From RGIG3178 sp964533965 (lineage in GTDB: Bacteria > Bacillota > Clostridia > Christensenellales > QAND01), in contig CAZHNN010000012.1 of assembly GCA_964533965.1 (NCBI GenBank), positions 1 through 64,000 on the forward strand: a DNA stretch of 64,000 bases. Reading direction: 5' to 3'. Positions 15,713-24,809 of this stretch are shown here, piece by piece. The notes under the pieces are model-generated. The model saw only the letters and a program-made list of their open reading frames with translations, was not told the DNA's origin and searched no databases. The first letter of the stretch is position 1, and the number at the start of each line of letters is the position of its first letter. Both the position numbers and the translations under genes were made by a program.

Positions 15713-16692
15713 ACGCAAAATTTACCATTTCCTCGTCCCCGCATATCCATTCGCCACAGAAGGTCAACAGGATCATGGCGGACGTCTGCCTGGCGCTGTT
15801 GCCGGCTGCCGTGTTCGGCGTTGTACGTTTCGGGCTGTATTCAGCCTGGGTACTGATGTCCTCTATCCTCGGAACGGTACTTACGGAATGGGTGGGATGC
15901 AAGCTCTTGCGAAAACCCGTAAGCGTGGGCGACGGCTCTGCAGTTGTGACGGGGCTGCTTATTGGCATGTGCTGCCCGCCGTATGTTCCGCTTTGGCTGC
16001 CGTTTGTTGGCGGTGTATTCGCGATCGCAATCGTTAAGCTGCCGTTTGGCGGCCTTGGCCACAACTTTTTGAATCCGGCTCTTGCCGCGCGGGCGTTCCT
16101 TATGGCAAGCTGGCCTTCGTTGATGACGCAATGGAAACCGGCCGAGATCGTCTCGAAAGCGACGGAAACCGTGTCGTCGGCAACGCCGCTTGCTGCACAC
16201 AAGCTTGGCGCACAGGTGAACTATGGCGATCTCCTTTTGGGCAATGTGGACGGATCCATCGGCGAGGTGTGCAAATGGGCATTGCTGTTGGGTGCTTTGT
16301 ATCTAGTTGTGCGGTGGGTTATCAACCTGCACACGCCGATTGGCTATCTGGCGGGGCTATTCGTGTTCAGCTGGATTTTCGGCGGTAAAGCCGGCTTGTT
16401 TACAGGGGATGGATTGTTTGCCATCCTTTCAGGCGGAGCGATGTTGGGCGCATTCTTTATGTGCAACGATTATGTGACGTCACCGATCACCGGAAAAGGG
16501 CAATTCCTTATGGGCTTGGGTGCGGGCGTCTTGACGGGGCTTATCCGTATTTTCGGCTCCTATGTGGAAGGCGTAACCTACGCCATCCTGTTCATGAACG
16601 TGCTGACGCCGCTCATCGACCGCTTCGTCCGGCCCAGGGCATTCGGCGAGGCGGAAAAACGCGCTCGGCTCTTGGAGGGATCAAAGCGATGA
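15709..16692 (+). CDS. rnfD: Rnf complex subunit D
   Basis: 327 residues, ATG 15709 after GGGAGGGG. Polytopic NqrB/RnfD-family protein: cytoplasmic start (FTISSSPHIHSPQKVNRIMADV), helices, the conserved FGGLGHNFLNPALAARAFL loop, and a flavinylation-type motif (TVSSATPLAAH) whose Thr would carry covalent FMN added by ApbE; a conserved CNDYVTSPITGKGQ segment follows. The ATGA overlap with rnfE leaves no room for rnfG, which normally lies between D and E. No fused RnfG-like FMN domain is present. ApbE is not in the window. Confidence 0.95.
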   Translation: MNAKFTISSSPHIHSPQKVNRIMADVCLALLPAAVFGVVRFGLYSAWVLMSSILGTVLTEWVGCKLLRKPVSVGDGSAVVTGLLIGMCCPPYVPLWLPFVGGVFAIAIVKLPFGGLGHNFLNPALAARAFLMASWPSLMTQWKPAEIVSKATETVSSATPLAAHKLGAQVNYGDLLLGNVDGSIGEVCKWALLLGALYLVVRWVINLHTPIGYLAGLFVFSWIFGGKAGLFTGDGLFAILSGGAMLGAFFMCNDYVTSPITGKGQFLMGLGAGVLTGLIRIFGSYVEGVTYAILFMNVLTPLIDRFVRPRAFGEAEKRARLLEGSKR

Positions 16693-17303
16693 AGCTCAAA
16701 AAGGTATTTTGGAACGGCATCATTCCCGAAAACCCGACCTTGCGGCTGGTATTGGGAACCTGTCCCACCATCGCCATCAGCAAGGCGGCGATCAACGGCT
16801 TGGGCATGGGCTTGGCTGCGACGTTCGTGCTGGTAGGAAGCAACGTCATGGTGTCGCTTTTACGAAATTTCATTCCGAGCAAGGCGCGCATACCCGCTTT
16901 TGTGGTGATCATTGCGACCTTTGTCACGATCGTGGATCTTTTAATCAAAGCGTATTCACCTGCGTTGTACAGCGCGCTTGGCATTTTCATACCGCTTATC
17001 GTTGTCAATTGCATCATACTTGCGCGCGCAGAGGCTTTTGCAAGCCAGAACGGCGTGATGGCATCACTGATGGATGGCGTTGGCATGGGGCTTGGATTCA
17101 CGCTTGCGCTTACGTTCATATCTGCGGTGCGCGAAGTGCTGGGCAACGGCACGCTGTTTGGTATCTCATTGTTCGGCGCGGGATTTGAGCCCATAGCAAT
17201 GTTTGCGCAATCTCCTGGCGGGTTCATCGTATTCGGTTTTACTATCGGAGCTGCCAATGCCATCATCAATTGGCGTGCTCGCCGAAAGGAGGCACATGCC
17301 TGA
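16689..17303 (+). CDS. rnfE: Rnf complex subunit E
   Basis: 204 residues. The start ATG overlaps the stop of rnfD. RnfE/NqrD family membrane protein with six helices: KVFWNGIIPENPTLRLVLGTCPTIA at the N-terminus carries the conserved Cys region (GTCPTIA) that helps bind the intramembrane iron-sulfur centre together with RnfA, and VNCIILARAEAFA is the second conserved half with its Cys. Length and motifs are standard. It overlaps rnfA by 1 nt. Confidence 0.95.
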   Translation: MKLKKVFWNGIIPENPTLRLVLGTCPTIAISKAAINGLGMGLAATFVLVGSNVMVSLLRNFIPSKARIPAFVVIIATFVTIVDLLIKAYSPALYSALGIFIPLIVVNCIILARAEAFASQNGVMASLMDGVGMGLGFTLALTFISAVREVLGNGTLFGISLFGAGFEPIAMFAQSPGGFIVFGFTIGAANAIINWRARRKEAHA

Positions 17304-17899
17304 TGTCGGGTTTCATGCAGTCGCTTTTAATATTGATCAACGCAGTATTCGTCAATAATATTGTCATGTCGCAGTTTCTGGGCATCTGTCCGTTTTTGGG
17401 CGTTTCCAAGAAATTGGACACAGCTATTTCGATGGGCCTAGCGGTCACGTTTGTGATGGCGCTCGCCAGCGTCATCACCTATCTGATCCAATACGGGGTT
17501 TTGGTACCGCTGCACATCGAATATATGCAGACAATCGTATTCATTCTGGTCATCGCAGCGCTGGTGCAGTTCGTGGAGATGGTGATAAACAAGTCCTCGC
17601 CTGCGCTGTACAGGGCGCTTGGCATCTATTTGCCGCTTATCACAACCAACTGCGCGGTATTGGGCGTTGCCATATTGAACATTCAGGAAGGCTATAGCCT
17701 GTTCAACACGCTGGTCAACGGCATCAGTGTGGGGCTTTCGTTCCTGTTCGCCATCGTTCTGTTCTCCGGCATACGCGAGCGGCTGGAGACCAGCAATATC
17801 CCGCCTGCGCTGCAGGGGTTTCCCATTGCGTTGATTTCTGCAGGGCTGATGAGCATCGCGTTCTTCGGCTTTGCAGGGCTGACCAGTTCGCTACTGTAA
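17303..17899 (+). CDS. rnfA: Rnf complex subunit A
   Basis: 198 residues, ATG at 17303 sharing one base with the rnfE stop. RnfA/NqrE family: six helices, NNIVMSQFLGICPFLGVS at the start and LITTNCAVLGVAIL in the middle provide the conserved cysteines facing RnfE's. It pairs with RnfE, in inverted topology, to hold the membrane-embedded iron-sulfur centre and form the ion path. It follows the family closely. Confidence 0.96.
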   Translation: MSGFMQSLLILINAVFVNNIVMSQFLGICPFLGVSKKLDTAISMGLAVTFVMALASVITYLIQYGVLVPLHIEYMQTIVFILVIAALVQFVEMVINKSSPALYRALGIYLPLITTNCAVLGVAILNIQEGYSLFNTLVNGISVGLSFLFAIVLFSGIRERLETSNIPPALQGFPIALISAGLMSIAFFGFAGLTSSLL

Positions 17900-17909
17900 G
17901 GAGGATTCG

Positions 17910-18701
17910 ATGTCCATTCTCATACCAACGCTCATCATCGGTGTTCTTGGCCTCTGTTTCGGGCTTCTGTTGGGCTATGCGGGAAAGAAGTTTGCAGTGG
18001 AACAGGATGAACGCGTTCTGCAGATCCGCACGTTGTTGCCCGGCGCCAACTGCGGGGGCTGCGGAAATCCGAGCTGCGATGCCTTCGCGGCGCTGCTGGC
18101 CGCAGGCAAAGTCGATATAGGCGGCTGCGCGGTAAACTCGGCGGATAACCGCAAAGCCATCGGGGCACTATTGGGAGTGGATGTAAAGGAACTCCTGCCC
18201 GGCTCAGCCGTTGTCTTGTGTCAGGGAACGGAGGAAAACTGCCCGCGTAAAGCGACATATGACGGGCTTTCAACTTGCAAGGCGGCAAGCATGGCCGGTG
18301 GTACGAAGGGCTGTGCGCAGGCTTGCTTGGGCTTGGGGGACTGCGTAAAGGCTTGCGCTTTCGGTGCTATTTCCATCAAAGACGGTGTGGCAGCGGTCGA
18401 TATGCTTAAATGCACCGCGTGTGGCACCTGCGTCAAGACATGCCCGAATGGGGTCTTGCGCGTTCTTCCCAAAGGGAACACCGCACGCGTGCTATGCCGG
18501 ACACAGCTTGTACCGCGCGAAGCCCGAAACACATGTAAAACCGCGTGTATCAAGTGCCAACTTTGCGTGAAGAGCTGCCCTGAAAACGCCATAACGTATA
18601 CTGACAACCACATTGAAGTGGATAGGGAAAAATGCACAGGATGCGGGATATGCGTCAATACTTGCCCCACAAAGGCGATCGCATTGGGCAATATGCAATG
18701 A
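17910..18701 (+). CDS. rnfB: Rnf complex subunit B (ferredoxin-accepting)
   Basis: 263 residues, ATG 17910 after AAGGAGGATTCG. One N-terminal anchor helix, then the RnfB Fe-S motif (LPGANCGGCGNPSCDAFAALL... GGC), then two pairs of ferredoxin-like [4Fe-4S] domains (CLGLGDCVKACAFGAI, CTACGTCVKTCPNGV, CIKCQLCVKSCPENAI, CTGCGICVNTCPTKAI). It takes electrons from reduced ferredoxin and passes them into the complex. It is last in the operon, and a short-stem terminator (18781-18801) follows about 80 nt later. Confidence 0.96.
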   Translation: MSILIPTLIIGVLGLCFGLLLGYAGKKFAVEQDERVLQIRTLLPGANCGGCGNPSCDAFAALLAAGKVDIGGCAVNSADNRKAIGALLGVDVKELLPGSAVVLCQGTEENCPRKATYDGLSTCKAASMAGGTKGCAQACLGLGDCVKACAFGAISIKDGVAAVDMLKCTACGTCVKTCPNGVLRVLPKGNTARVLCRTQLVPREARNTCKTACIKCQLCVKSCPENAITYTDNHIEVDREKCTGCGICVNTCPTKAIALGNMQ

Positions 18702-18780
18702 GCCCGGTGCGGAGGATGAAATACAACGCGAATTCGTAACTCGTCCGTCCGTCAGACTCTTCGATTTTGCAGACAGTAAG

Positions 18781-18801
18781 GCCGACGACGTCGGTTTTTT
18801 T
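18781..18801 (+). terminator. Terminator after rnfB
   Basis: CCGAC-GAC-GTCGG followed by seven T. The stem is only 5 bp, so termination may be partial, letting some rnf transcription enter maf. Confidence 0.6.
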
Positions 18802-18817
18802 CATCAAGGAGGAAAAT

Positions 18818-19387
18818 ATGCAAATCATTCTGGCGTCCCAATCTCCCAGACGGCGCGAAGCGCTTACGCAGATGGGCATTAAATATACATGGATAGAGCC
18901 GATGATAGAGGAGACGCTGCCCGATGGCATACAGGCGCAGCAGGGCGTTCAGCTTTTGGCTATGCGCAAGGCGGAAGTCGTGGCTGAGAAGAACCCGCAG
19001 GCTATCTGCATCGGTGCCGATACGCTGGTCGTGCTGCAGGATCAAATCATGGGAAAACCGAAGGATGAGGAGGATGCGTATGACATGCTCCATAAGCTTT
19101 CTGGCAACAGCCATGATGTCTATACAGGCCTCTGCGTTTGCCAAAAAGCCGTGGGAAAGACGTTGACTGATTTCAGGCGTTCCGTCGTACGCTTTCTTCC
19201 GATGAGCGACAGGGAGATACGCGATTATATAGCATCGGGAGAGCCGATGGATAAAGCAGGAGCATATGGAATTCAAGGGAAAGCAGGTGCGTTCATACAC
19301 GGCATCGTGGGCAGTTACGACAATGTGGTAGGCCTTCCGATGTCACTGTTAAGGCAAATGTTAATGGAATTTGATCTGGATATTTAA
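18818..19387 (+). CDS. maf: Maf-family nucleoside triphosphate pyrophosphatase
   Basis: 189 residues, ATG 18818 after AAGGAGGAAAAT. Maf/YhdE motifs: ILASQSPRRREAL near the N-terminus, GADTLVVLQDQIMGKPKDEEDA (catalytic Asp and Lys), VYTGLCV, and the C-terminal DKAGAYGIQGKAGAFIHGIVGSYDNVVGLP. It hydrolyses non-canonical or pyrimidine NTPs (dTTP, UTP, modified bases) to monophosphates. In Firmicutes maf often precedes the mreBCD block, as it does here. Confidence 0.94.
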   Translation: MQIILASQSPRRREALTQMGIKYTWIEPMIEETLPDGIQAQQGVQLLAMRKAEVVAEKNPQAICIGADTLVVLQDQIMGKPKDEEDAYDMLHKLSGNSHDVYTGLCVCQKAVGKTLTDFRRSVVRFLPMSDREIRDYIASGEPMDKAGAYGIQGKAGAFIHGIVGSYDNVVGLPMSLLRQMLMEFDLDI

Positions 19388-19764
19388 ATATGTACATGTA
19401 TTTATAGTATAATTACCTAACAAGGTGTTGGTGATTGGAAAGTAATGGAAAATCAGATTGAGAATTTATAGGAATTGTCGCTAAAAACCCAATATTCATA
19501 TAAACACGCAAATAGGATTTGAAGTGCGGAAAACACCGCACTTATTTTTTACGCCGGAAATAAACGCTTTTGGTATAAAGAGAATGCTGTTAGAGTGTAA
19601 AAGCCTTTGCCATGAAACAGGATGCTGCCCCGTCTGCGCTAGGAATGCGGCTTTTAAGGTATTGGTAGTCCTACAAACGCGGATGTACAGAATAGCATAG
19701 ACAAAACTTGGGAATACTCTGCGTAGCTTTCGCTGTTGCAAAATGGCGGGTAAGGAGGACTGGG
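19388..19764 (+). other. Intergenic interval with a possible short transcript
   Basis: A TATAAT (19408-19413) in AT-rich sequence and a terminator at 19522-19550 bracket about 110-140 nt without a credible ORF; the longest peptide is 8 codons. It may be a small RNA or simply the 3' end of maf. The rest, up to the mreB ribosome binding site, shows nothing recognisable. Confidence 0.35.
19522..19550 (+). terminator. Rho-independent terminator
   Basis: AAGTGCGG-AAAACA-CCGCACTTATTTTTT upstream of the mre block. Confidence 0.85.
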
Positions 19765-20802
19765 ATGGCAATCAATCTGATGGGCCGTGACTTGGCCATT
19801 GACCTTGGAACAGCCAATACGCTCGTATACATGCGTGGCAAGGGAATTATCCTGCGCGAGCCGTCGGTGGTGGCGGTGAGAAACGGAGCGAGGCGCGAAG
19901 TGGTGGCAGTCGGCGAGGAAGCCAGGGACATGATCGGGCGTACGCCGGGCAACATCGTGGCGATCCGTCCGTTGAAGGAAGGGGTCATTGCGGACTTTGA
20001 CATCACCGAGGTGATGCTCAAATATTTCATTCGAAAAGCGGTGCCGCGGACGTCGTCGTTGTTCAATCCGCGTGTCGTGCTGTGCGTGCCTTGCGGCATC
20101 ACGGAAGTGGAGCGAAGGGCGGTGGAAGAGGCGACGCGCAGCGCGGGTGCCCGCGAGGCACTTTTAATGGAAGAGCCGATGGCAGCGGCAATCGGAGCAG
20201 GACTGGATGTGTATGCGCCCTGCGGCTGCATGATCGTGGACATAGGCGGAGGAACTGCGGAAATCGCGGTGCTTTCCCTTGGCGGCATCGTCACATCGAG
20301 GAGCCTTCGCGTAGGTGGCAACAACATGGATGATGCCATCGTGGATTATATCCGCCGCGAATACAACATGATGATCGGCGAACGCACGGCCGAAGAGATC
20401 AAAATCCGCATCGGCAGCGTGTATCCCGTGCAGGAGGAACGCAGCCTTGAGGTGCGCGGACGCGATCTGATCAACGGATTGCCCTGTACCATCACGATCA
20501 ATTCGCGCGAGATACGACATGCGTTGCGGGAGCCCGTATCCGTTATCGTGGCAGCCGTCAGGCAAACGCTGGAGCAAACGCCGCCGGAGCTCTCCGGCGA
20601 CATCATGCAAAGTGGCATCACGCTTTCGGGCGGTACGGCATATTTGACGGGATTGCAGCAGCTGTTGCAGGTGGAGACAGGAATGCCCGTTCACGTGGCG
20701 CCAAATCCGCTGGATTGCGTCGTCATGGGCGCAAGCTATGTGGTGGATGGGCTTAGCAGTTCACACAAGCCACTGCAGCGCGTTCGGATGGAAAGTGTAT
20801 GA
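19765..20802 (+). CDS. mreB: MreB-family actin-like cell-shape protein
   Basis: 345 residues, ATG 19765 after AAGGAGGACTGGG. Actin-fold nucleotide motifs: DLAIDLGTANTLVYMRGKGI (phosphate 1), MIVDIGGGTAEIAVLSLGGIV (phosphate 2), and ITLSGGTAYLTGL (adenosine motif). An amphipathic N-terminus suits membrane binding. It polymerises under the membrane and directs the lateral wall synthesis carried out by RodA and PBP2, encoded just downstream. It could equally be an Mbl-type paralogue; its place before mreC favours MreB. The 153-nt gap to mreC contains an extended -10 element. Confidence 0.95.
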   Translation: MAINLMGRDLAIDLGTANTLVYMRGKGIILREPSVVAVRNGARREVVAVGEEARDMIGRTPGNIVAIRPLKEGVIADFDITEVMLKYFIRKAVPRTSSLFNPRVVLCVPCGITEVERRAVEEATRSAGAREALLMEEPMAAAIGAGLDVYAPCGCMIVDIGGGTAEIAVLSLGGIVTSRSLRVGGNNMDDAIVDYIRREYNMMIGERTAEEIKIRIGSVYPVQEERSLEVRGRDLINGLPCTITINSREIRHALREPVSVIVAAVRQTLEQTPPELSGDIMQSGITLSGGTAYLTGLQQLLQVETGMPVHVAPNPLDCVVMGASYVVDGLSSSHKPLQRVRMESV

Positions 20803-20877
20803 ATTGTGGCAAAAGCATGGTAAATCTAGCTAATCGACGGTATTTGCGGGCTTGGAGTGGAAAGCGGGCAGCGGATA

Positions 20878-20886
20878 TGATATAAT
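20878..20886 (+). promoter_or_regulatory. Extended -10 element between mreB and mreC
   Basis: TGA-TATAAT (20878-20886), 70 nt before the mreC ATG, without a clear -35. It could give mreC onward a second promoter. Confidence 0.4.
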
Positions 20887-20955
20887 GGCACCGCCTGTGA
20901 TGGCTTGTCCATTCCTTTATGTAAATGCAGGCAAAACCGACGATGAGGGTGGATC

Positions 20956-21804
20956 ATGCGCTTTTTAAACGACCGGCCGTTGTTGATCACGATTGCCATT
21001 ACGCTGGCGCTGCTGATCGTGATGTTCGCGTTCGGGTCCGGCGGTAAGACGTCGGGAGCGGAGAATCTGGTGGGTAGCACCACAAACGGCATTCAGAGCA
21101 TCTTCAGCGGGATCGCCAACGGCGTGGGAGGCTTCTTCAAGAGTATCTTCTCGCCAAGCGATCTGGAAAAGGAAAATATAGCGCTGCAGGCACAGATAGC
21201 GCAATTGCAGCAACAGGTACAGACCATGCAGGAACTTCAGGCCGAAAACGAGCGCCTAAAGGGCCTGCTTTCGTATGCACAGAACAACGTAACATACTCG
21301 TATATCACGGCAAAAGTCACCACCAAGGACCCGGGGTATTACTTTGATACGTTTGTCATCAACGCCGGATACAACGACGGCGTTGCCGTAAACGATGCCG
21401 TTATCACGGCCGATGGGCTGGTAGGGCGGGTCATTGAGACGGGCGGAACATACAGCAAGGTCATGGCGATCATCGATTCGCGAAGCTCCGTGAGCGGTAC
21501 CGTTGAGCGTACACGCGACAACGGCGTCGTAAACGGCTTGTCCAAGTCCGAAAGCACAAACGGCAACTGCGAGATGGTGTTCCTTCCGCTGGAAGCCGAA
21601 CTGTTGCCGGGTGACAGGGTGATATCCAACGGACTTGGCGGCGTGTTCCCCAGCGGTTTTGTAATCGGCACCGTGGTGGAAGTATCCACTTCAGGTACGA
21701 GCACAACAGGCAAATCGGTCGTGGTAAAGCCATCTGTGGATTTTCTGCATTTGGAAGAAGTCATGATCGTTAAGCAAACGAAGACGGGAAGTCAGAAGCC
21801 ATGA
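20956..21804 (+). CDS. mreC: Rod-shape-determining protein MreC
   Basis: 282 residues, ATG 20956. Short cytoplasmic start (RFLNDRPLLITIAI), a membrane helix, a coiled coil (LEKENIALQAQIAQLQQQV... LQAENERLKGLL, about residues 70-110) and the two-lobed beta-barrel domain with typical DTFVINAGYNDGV, GLVGRVIE, IIDSRSSV, and LPGDRVISNGLGGVFPSGFVIG. MreC links MreB to PBP2 and stimulates it. It overlaps mreD by 4 nt. Confidence 0.94.
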   Translation: MRFLNDRPLLITIAITLALLIVMFAFGSGGKTSGAENLVGSTTNGIQSIFSGIANGVGGFFKSIFSPSDLEKENIALQAQIAQLQQQVQTMQELQAENERLKGLLSYAQNNVTYSYITAKVTTKDPGYYFDTFVINAGYNDGVAVNDAVITADGLVGRVIETGGTYSKVMAIIDSRSSVSGTVERTRDNGVVNGLSKSESTNGNCEMVFLPLEAELLPGDRVISNGLGGVFPSGFVIGTVVEVSTSGTSTTGKSVVVKPSVDFLHLEEVMIVKQTKTGSQKP

Positions 21805-22313
21805 GGCGCTTTACGCTGTTCCTCATCCTGTTGGCGGCAGTCTGTCTGGATTGCGCTGTGATGACGAAGCTGGAGATCTTCGGCATTAAGCCAAGCATCA
21901 CGCTGTGCATACTCATGAGCGTCGCCGTGGCATACGGCAAGCTCAGTTCTGCGCTTGTGGGGCTTGCCATGGGGCTGATCCTGGATGTTTTATTCGCCCC
22001 GGCACGCGGGTTTTATGCGCTGCAGAACTTGTTGACCGGCTATGCGGCGGGCGTCATTCTCTCCAGGGGAATGCGGGATGATGCGATGCTCATCGGCATC
22101 CTTGCAATCGGCATGTTCATGCTACGCGAATTGATAGGCGCAGTTCTGGCATTGGTACTTGGCGTAAAAATAGGGAATTTCTTCCTGTTGCTTATTCGTT
22201 ATCTCCTGCCTTCAGCTATTTTGACCGGCATTGTTTGCATTCCGTTGTTTACGCTTCTGCGCTCGTTTATGACTTCGGGATATATGAAACGCCGCCGGGT
22301 TGGACTTGATTGA
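21801..22313 (+). CDS. mreD: Rod-shape-determining protein MreD
   Basis: 170 residues, ATG overlapping the mreC stop. Five or six hydrophobic helices, with the family pattern of a G-L-x-M-G-L-I-L-D-x-L-F segment (GLAMGLILDVLFAPARGFYAL). A membrane partner of MreC in the elongasome; sequence conservation is low in this family, so the call also rests on position between mreC and PBP2. Confidence 0.9.
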   Translation: MRRFTLFLILLAAVCLDCAVMTKLEIFGIKPSITLCILMSVAVAYGKLSSALVGLAMGLILDVLFAPARGFYALQNLLTGYAAGVILSRGMRDDAMLIGILAIGMFMLRELIGAVLALVLGVKIGNFFLLLIRYLLPSAILTGIVCIPLFTLLRSFMTSGYMKRRRVGLD

Positions 22314-22341
22314 GTTGCTTTAAGGTAAAGGGGGCAAACTC

Positions 22342-24789
22342 GTGGTACAGCAAAAATCGATCGTTAAAATGATGGCGGTCTTTGGATTATGCATATTACT
22401 GTTGATCGGCACCTTGTTTAACCTTACCGTGCTCAAGGGTACTGATTACTTTACGCAGAGTCTGAGCGGCAAGACGAGGATTCTCACGGTAACCGCCAAG
22501 CGCGGCAGTGTTTTGGATTCGACCGGCATTCCGCTGGCGTACGACAAAACGAGTTACAACATCGTATTCTATCGGGATCCGATTCGAACCGGAGCCAAAT
22601 GGCGTGCCATCTATACGGATATCATATTGAAAACCATCCAGATTTTGGAGAAAAACGGCAACAAGGTAATCGATACACTCTCCATCAAACGGGATGACAA
22701 CGGGATCTATTCTTTTGATTGGGGCGCCACAACGAACTCGGACGTACTCAAGAAAAAAGAAGAGCTTTGGCGTTTAAATATGTCCATCCCCACCGCCGGT
22801 GCAGGGGAAGCTTTTCAAATACTCAGGCAGCGCTATGCGATCCCCGATGACCTGGATTATGGGATGGCACACAAGATCCTATCCGTCTGGCAGGAAGTGC
22901 AAAACTATTCGTTCAAGAGTTACGTTTCGGTCATAGTAGCCTATGACGTGGACGCATCCAGTGTCGCGGAAATCACGCAGCGTTCGATGGAGCTCGAGGG
23001 CATGAGCGCCGAGCAGGGTTATACGCGCATCTATCCCAATGGGATGTCCGCAGCCCATATCGTAGGCTATATGAGCAAGGTATACGATGAGGATGCGTTA
23101 ACCGATCTCACCGCCAAGGGCTACAGCGAACAGGATCTGGTTGGCGTGATGGGTGTGGAAGCAACGCTCGAGAGCCAGCTTAGCAGCAATAACGGTTCCC
23201 ACAAGGGCTCACAGACGGTGGAAATCGATAGCCGCGGGAAAATCGTTCGTGTACTGAACCAGACGCCGGCCACGGAAGGCAACACCGTGATATTGACCAT
23301 CGACGAGGACTTGCAGAAGGTCGTAGAAACTGCGCTGGCTGAGAATATTCAAGCCATCAATGAAGAGCAGCAGAGCGTTTACAATGCAAACCTTGCCAAG
23401 TACCAAACGAAGGAAAGCGCTCGCGGCGGCGTGGCGACACGCTTTGCCAAAACCGGCGCATGCATCGTGATGGACGTAAACACCGGGCAGGTGCTGGCGC
23501 TAGCTAGCTATCCTTCCTATGATCCCAATTTGTTCACCGGAGGCATTTCGGAAGCCGACTACGCCGCGCTTAATGACAAGACGACGACACCGCTGTTCAA
23601 CAAGGCGATCAGCAGCCGTGCGGAGCCCGGCTCCGTCTTCAAGATGGTAACCGGCTATGCGGGACTGATGGAAGGGGTCATCAGCCCAACAGATACCATC
23701 GATGACCAGGGAGAGTATAAAGAGGCTGTCACACAAGGCAAGGGGCCGTCGTGCTGGCAAAAGAACTCGGCATTGCATGCCAACGAAGACATCGTGAAGG
23801 CGCTTAAAGACAGCTGCAACTACTACTTCTTCACCGTCGCGGACAAGCTGGAAAACGCCAAGCTGAACAAATGGGCCGGCATCTTCGGACTTACCAGCAA
23901 GACGGGCATCGAGTTGCCCGGAGAAGCCACGAGCTATGTCGCCAACCAAAAGGTGCTTTACGACAGCACGAAGGATATCGCTACCGGGCAGGTCAACTCC
24001 AAGCCGTATCTGGTTCGCATTGCCGTCGCCAAGCTGTTACAGTACTTTGGGGCACAGCGAGGCGTGATCTATTCTGATGACCAGATCAATCGAGCGGCAA
24101 CGCGCATTGTGCAGCTGGTGGGTTCGAGTGAGGATTTGGGCCCTGCGATCCGCGCGATACTGCGCGAAGAGCTGGACATCCCCGAATCCATCTCCTACGC
24201 CAAACGCTGGCATCAGGATATCAGCAATCTTCTGTATGAAATAACTTGGAACCGCATGCAGACGGTGGTAACGGGGATCGGGCAATCGGTTTCGTCGATC
24301 ACTCCGATAGCGATTGTACGTTATATTGCAGCAATCGCCAACGGCGGTACGGTCTACGAATCGAGCATCATCAAGCGCGTGGTTGAGCCCGACGGAACAG
24401 TGGTGCAGGAGAACAACCCGAAGGTGGTCAGCACGCTGAGCGATACGGGCAACTATCTGTCCTACATCCGCTTGGGCATGCGCGAAGTTATCTCGCTGGA
24501 GGACGGCGGTACGGCAGCCAGCGCGTTCGTCGGATTCGACTATGCCGACGACATCGCTGGCAAAACCGGTACAGCGCAGGTCAGTACGATCGATTTGGAA
24601 AACACGTCGTGGTTTGTCGCATACACGCCAGTCGAAAACGCGCAGATTGCCATCGTCGTCTACATACCCAACGGCTATAAGGGCGCATATGCAGCGCAGA
24701 CAGTAAAAGACGTCATACAGTTTTACCGGGACCGGCAGAAACAACAGACCAATACATCCGTCGAGAAACCCGGCGGTTTGGTCGAATAA
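22342..24789 (+). CDS. mrdA: Class B penicillin-binding protein 2 (elongation transpeptidase)
   Basis: 815 residues, GTG 22342 after AAGGGGGCAAACTC. N-terminal membrane anchor (IVKMMAVFGLCILLLIGTLF), a PBP dimerisation domain, then the transpeptidase with active-site SVFK (Ser about residue 431), SCN (about 491-493) and KTGT (about 741). The spacing between SxN and KTGT is about 248 residues, roughly 90-100 more than in E. coli PBP2. The excess is a helical segment (around residues 550-635, with AVAKLLQYFGAQRGV and AILREELDIPESI). The catalytic set is intact. It crosslinks the glycan made by RodA, whose gene follows. Confidence 0.94.
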   Translation: MVQQKSIVKMMAVFGLCILLLIGTLFNLTVLKGTDYFTQSLSGKTRILTVTAKRGSVLDSTGIPLAYDKTSYNIVFYRDPIRTGAKWRAIYTDIILKTIQILEKNGNKVIDTLSIKRDDNGIYSFDWGATTNSDVLKKKEELWRLNMSIPTAGAGEAFQILRQRYAIPDDLDYGMAHKILSVWQEVQNYSFKSYVSVIVAYDVDASSVAEITQRSMELEGMSAEQGYTRIYPNGMSAAHIVGYMSKVYDEDALTDLTAKGYSEQDLVGVMGVEATLESQLSSNNGSHKGSQTVEIDSRGKIVRVLNQTPATEGNTVILTIDEDLQKVVETALAENIQAINEEQQSVYNANLAKYQTKESARGGVATRFAKTGACIVMDVNTGQVLALASYPSYDPNLFTGGISEADYAALNDKTTTPLFNKAISSRAEPGSVFKMVTGYAGLMEGVISPTDTIDDQGEYKEAVTQGKGPSCWQKNSALHANEDIVKALKDSCNYYFFTVADKLENAKLNKWAGIFGLTSKTGIELPGEATSYVANQKVLYDSTKDIATGQVNSKPYLVRIAVAKLLQYFGAQRGVIYSDDQINRAATRIVQLVGSSEDLGPAIRAILREELDIPESISYAKRWHQDISNLLYEITWNRMQTVVTGIGQSVSSITPIAIVRYIAAIANGGTVYESSIIKRVVEPDGTVVQENNPKVVSTLSDTGNYLSYIRLGMREVISLEDGGTAASAFVGFDYADDIAGKTGTAQVSTIDLENTSWFVAYTPVENAQIAIVVYIPNGYKGAYAAQTVKDVIQFYRDRQKQQTNTSVEKPGGLVE

Positions 24790-24809
24790 CACGGGAAAAG
24801 GAATGGAAC

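Noticed and set aside
16613..17269. Possible hidden rnfG in another frame or strand inside rnfD/rnfE
   Set aside because: The reading frames there are shadows of rnfE. None shows an FMN-binding motif or a membrane anchor of RnfG type.
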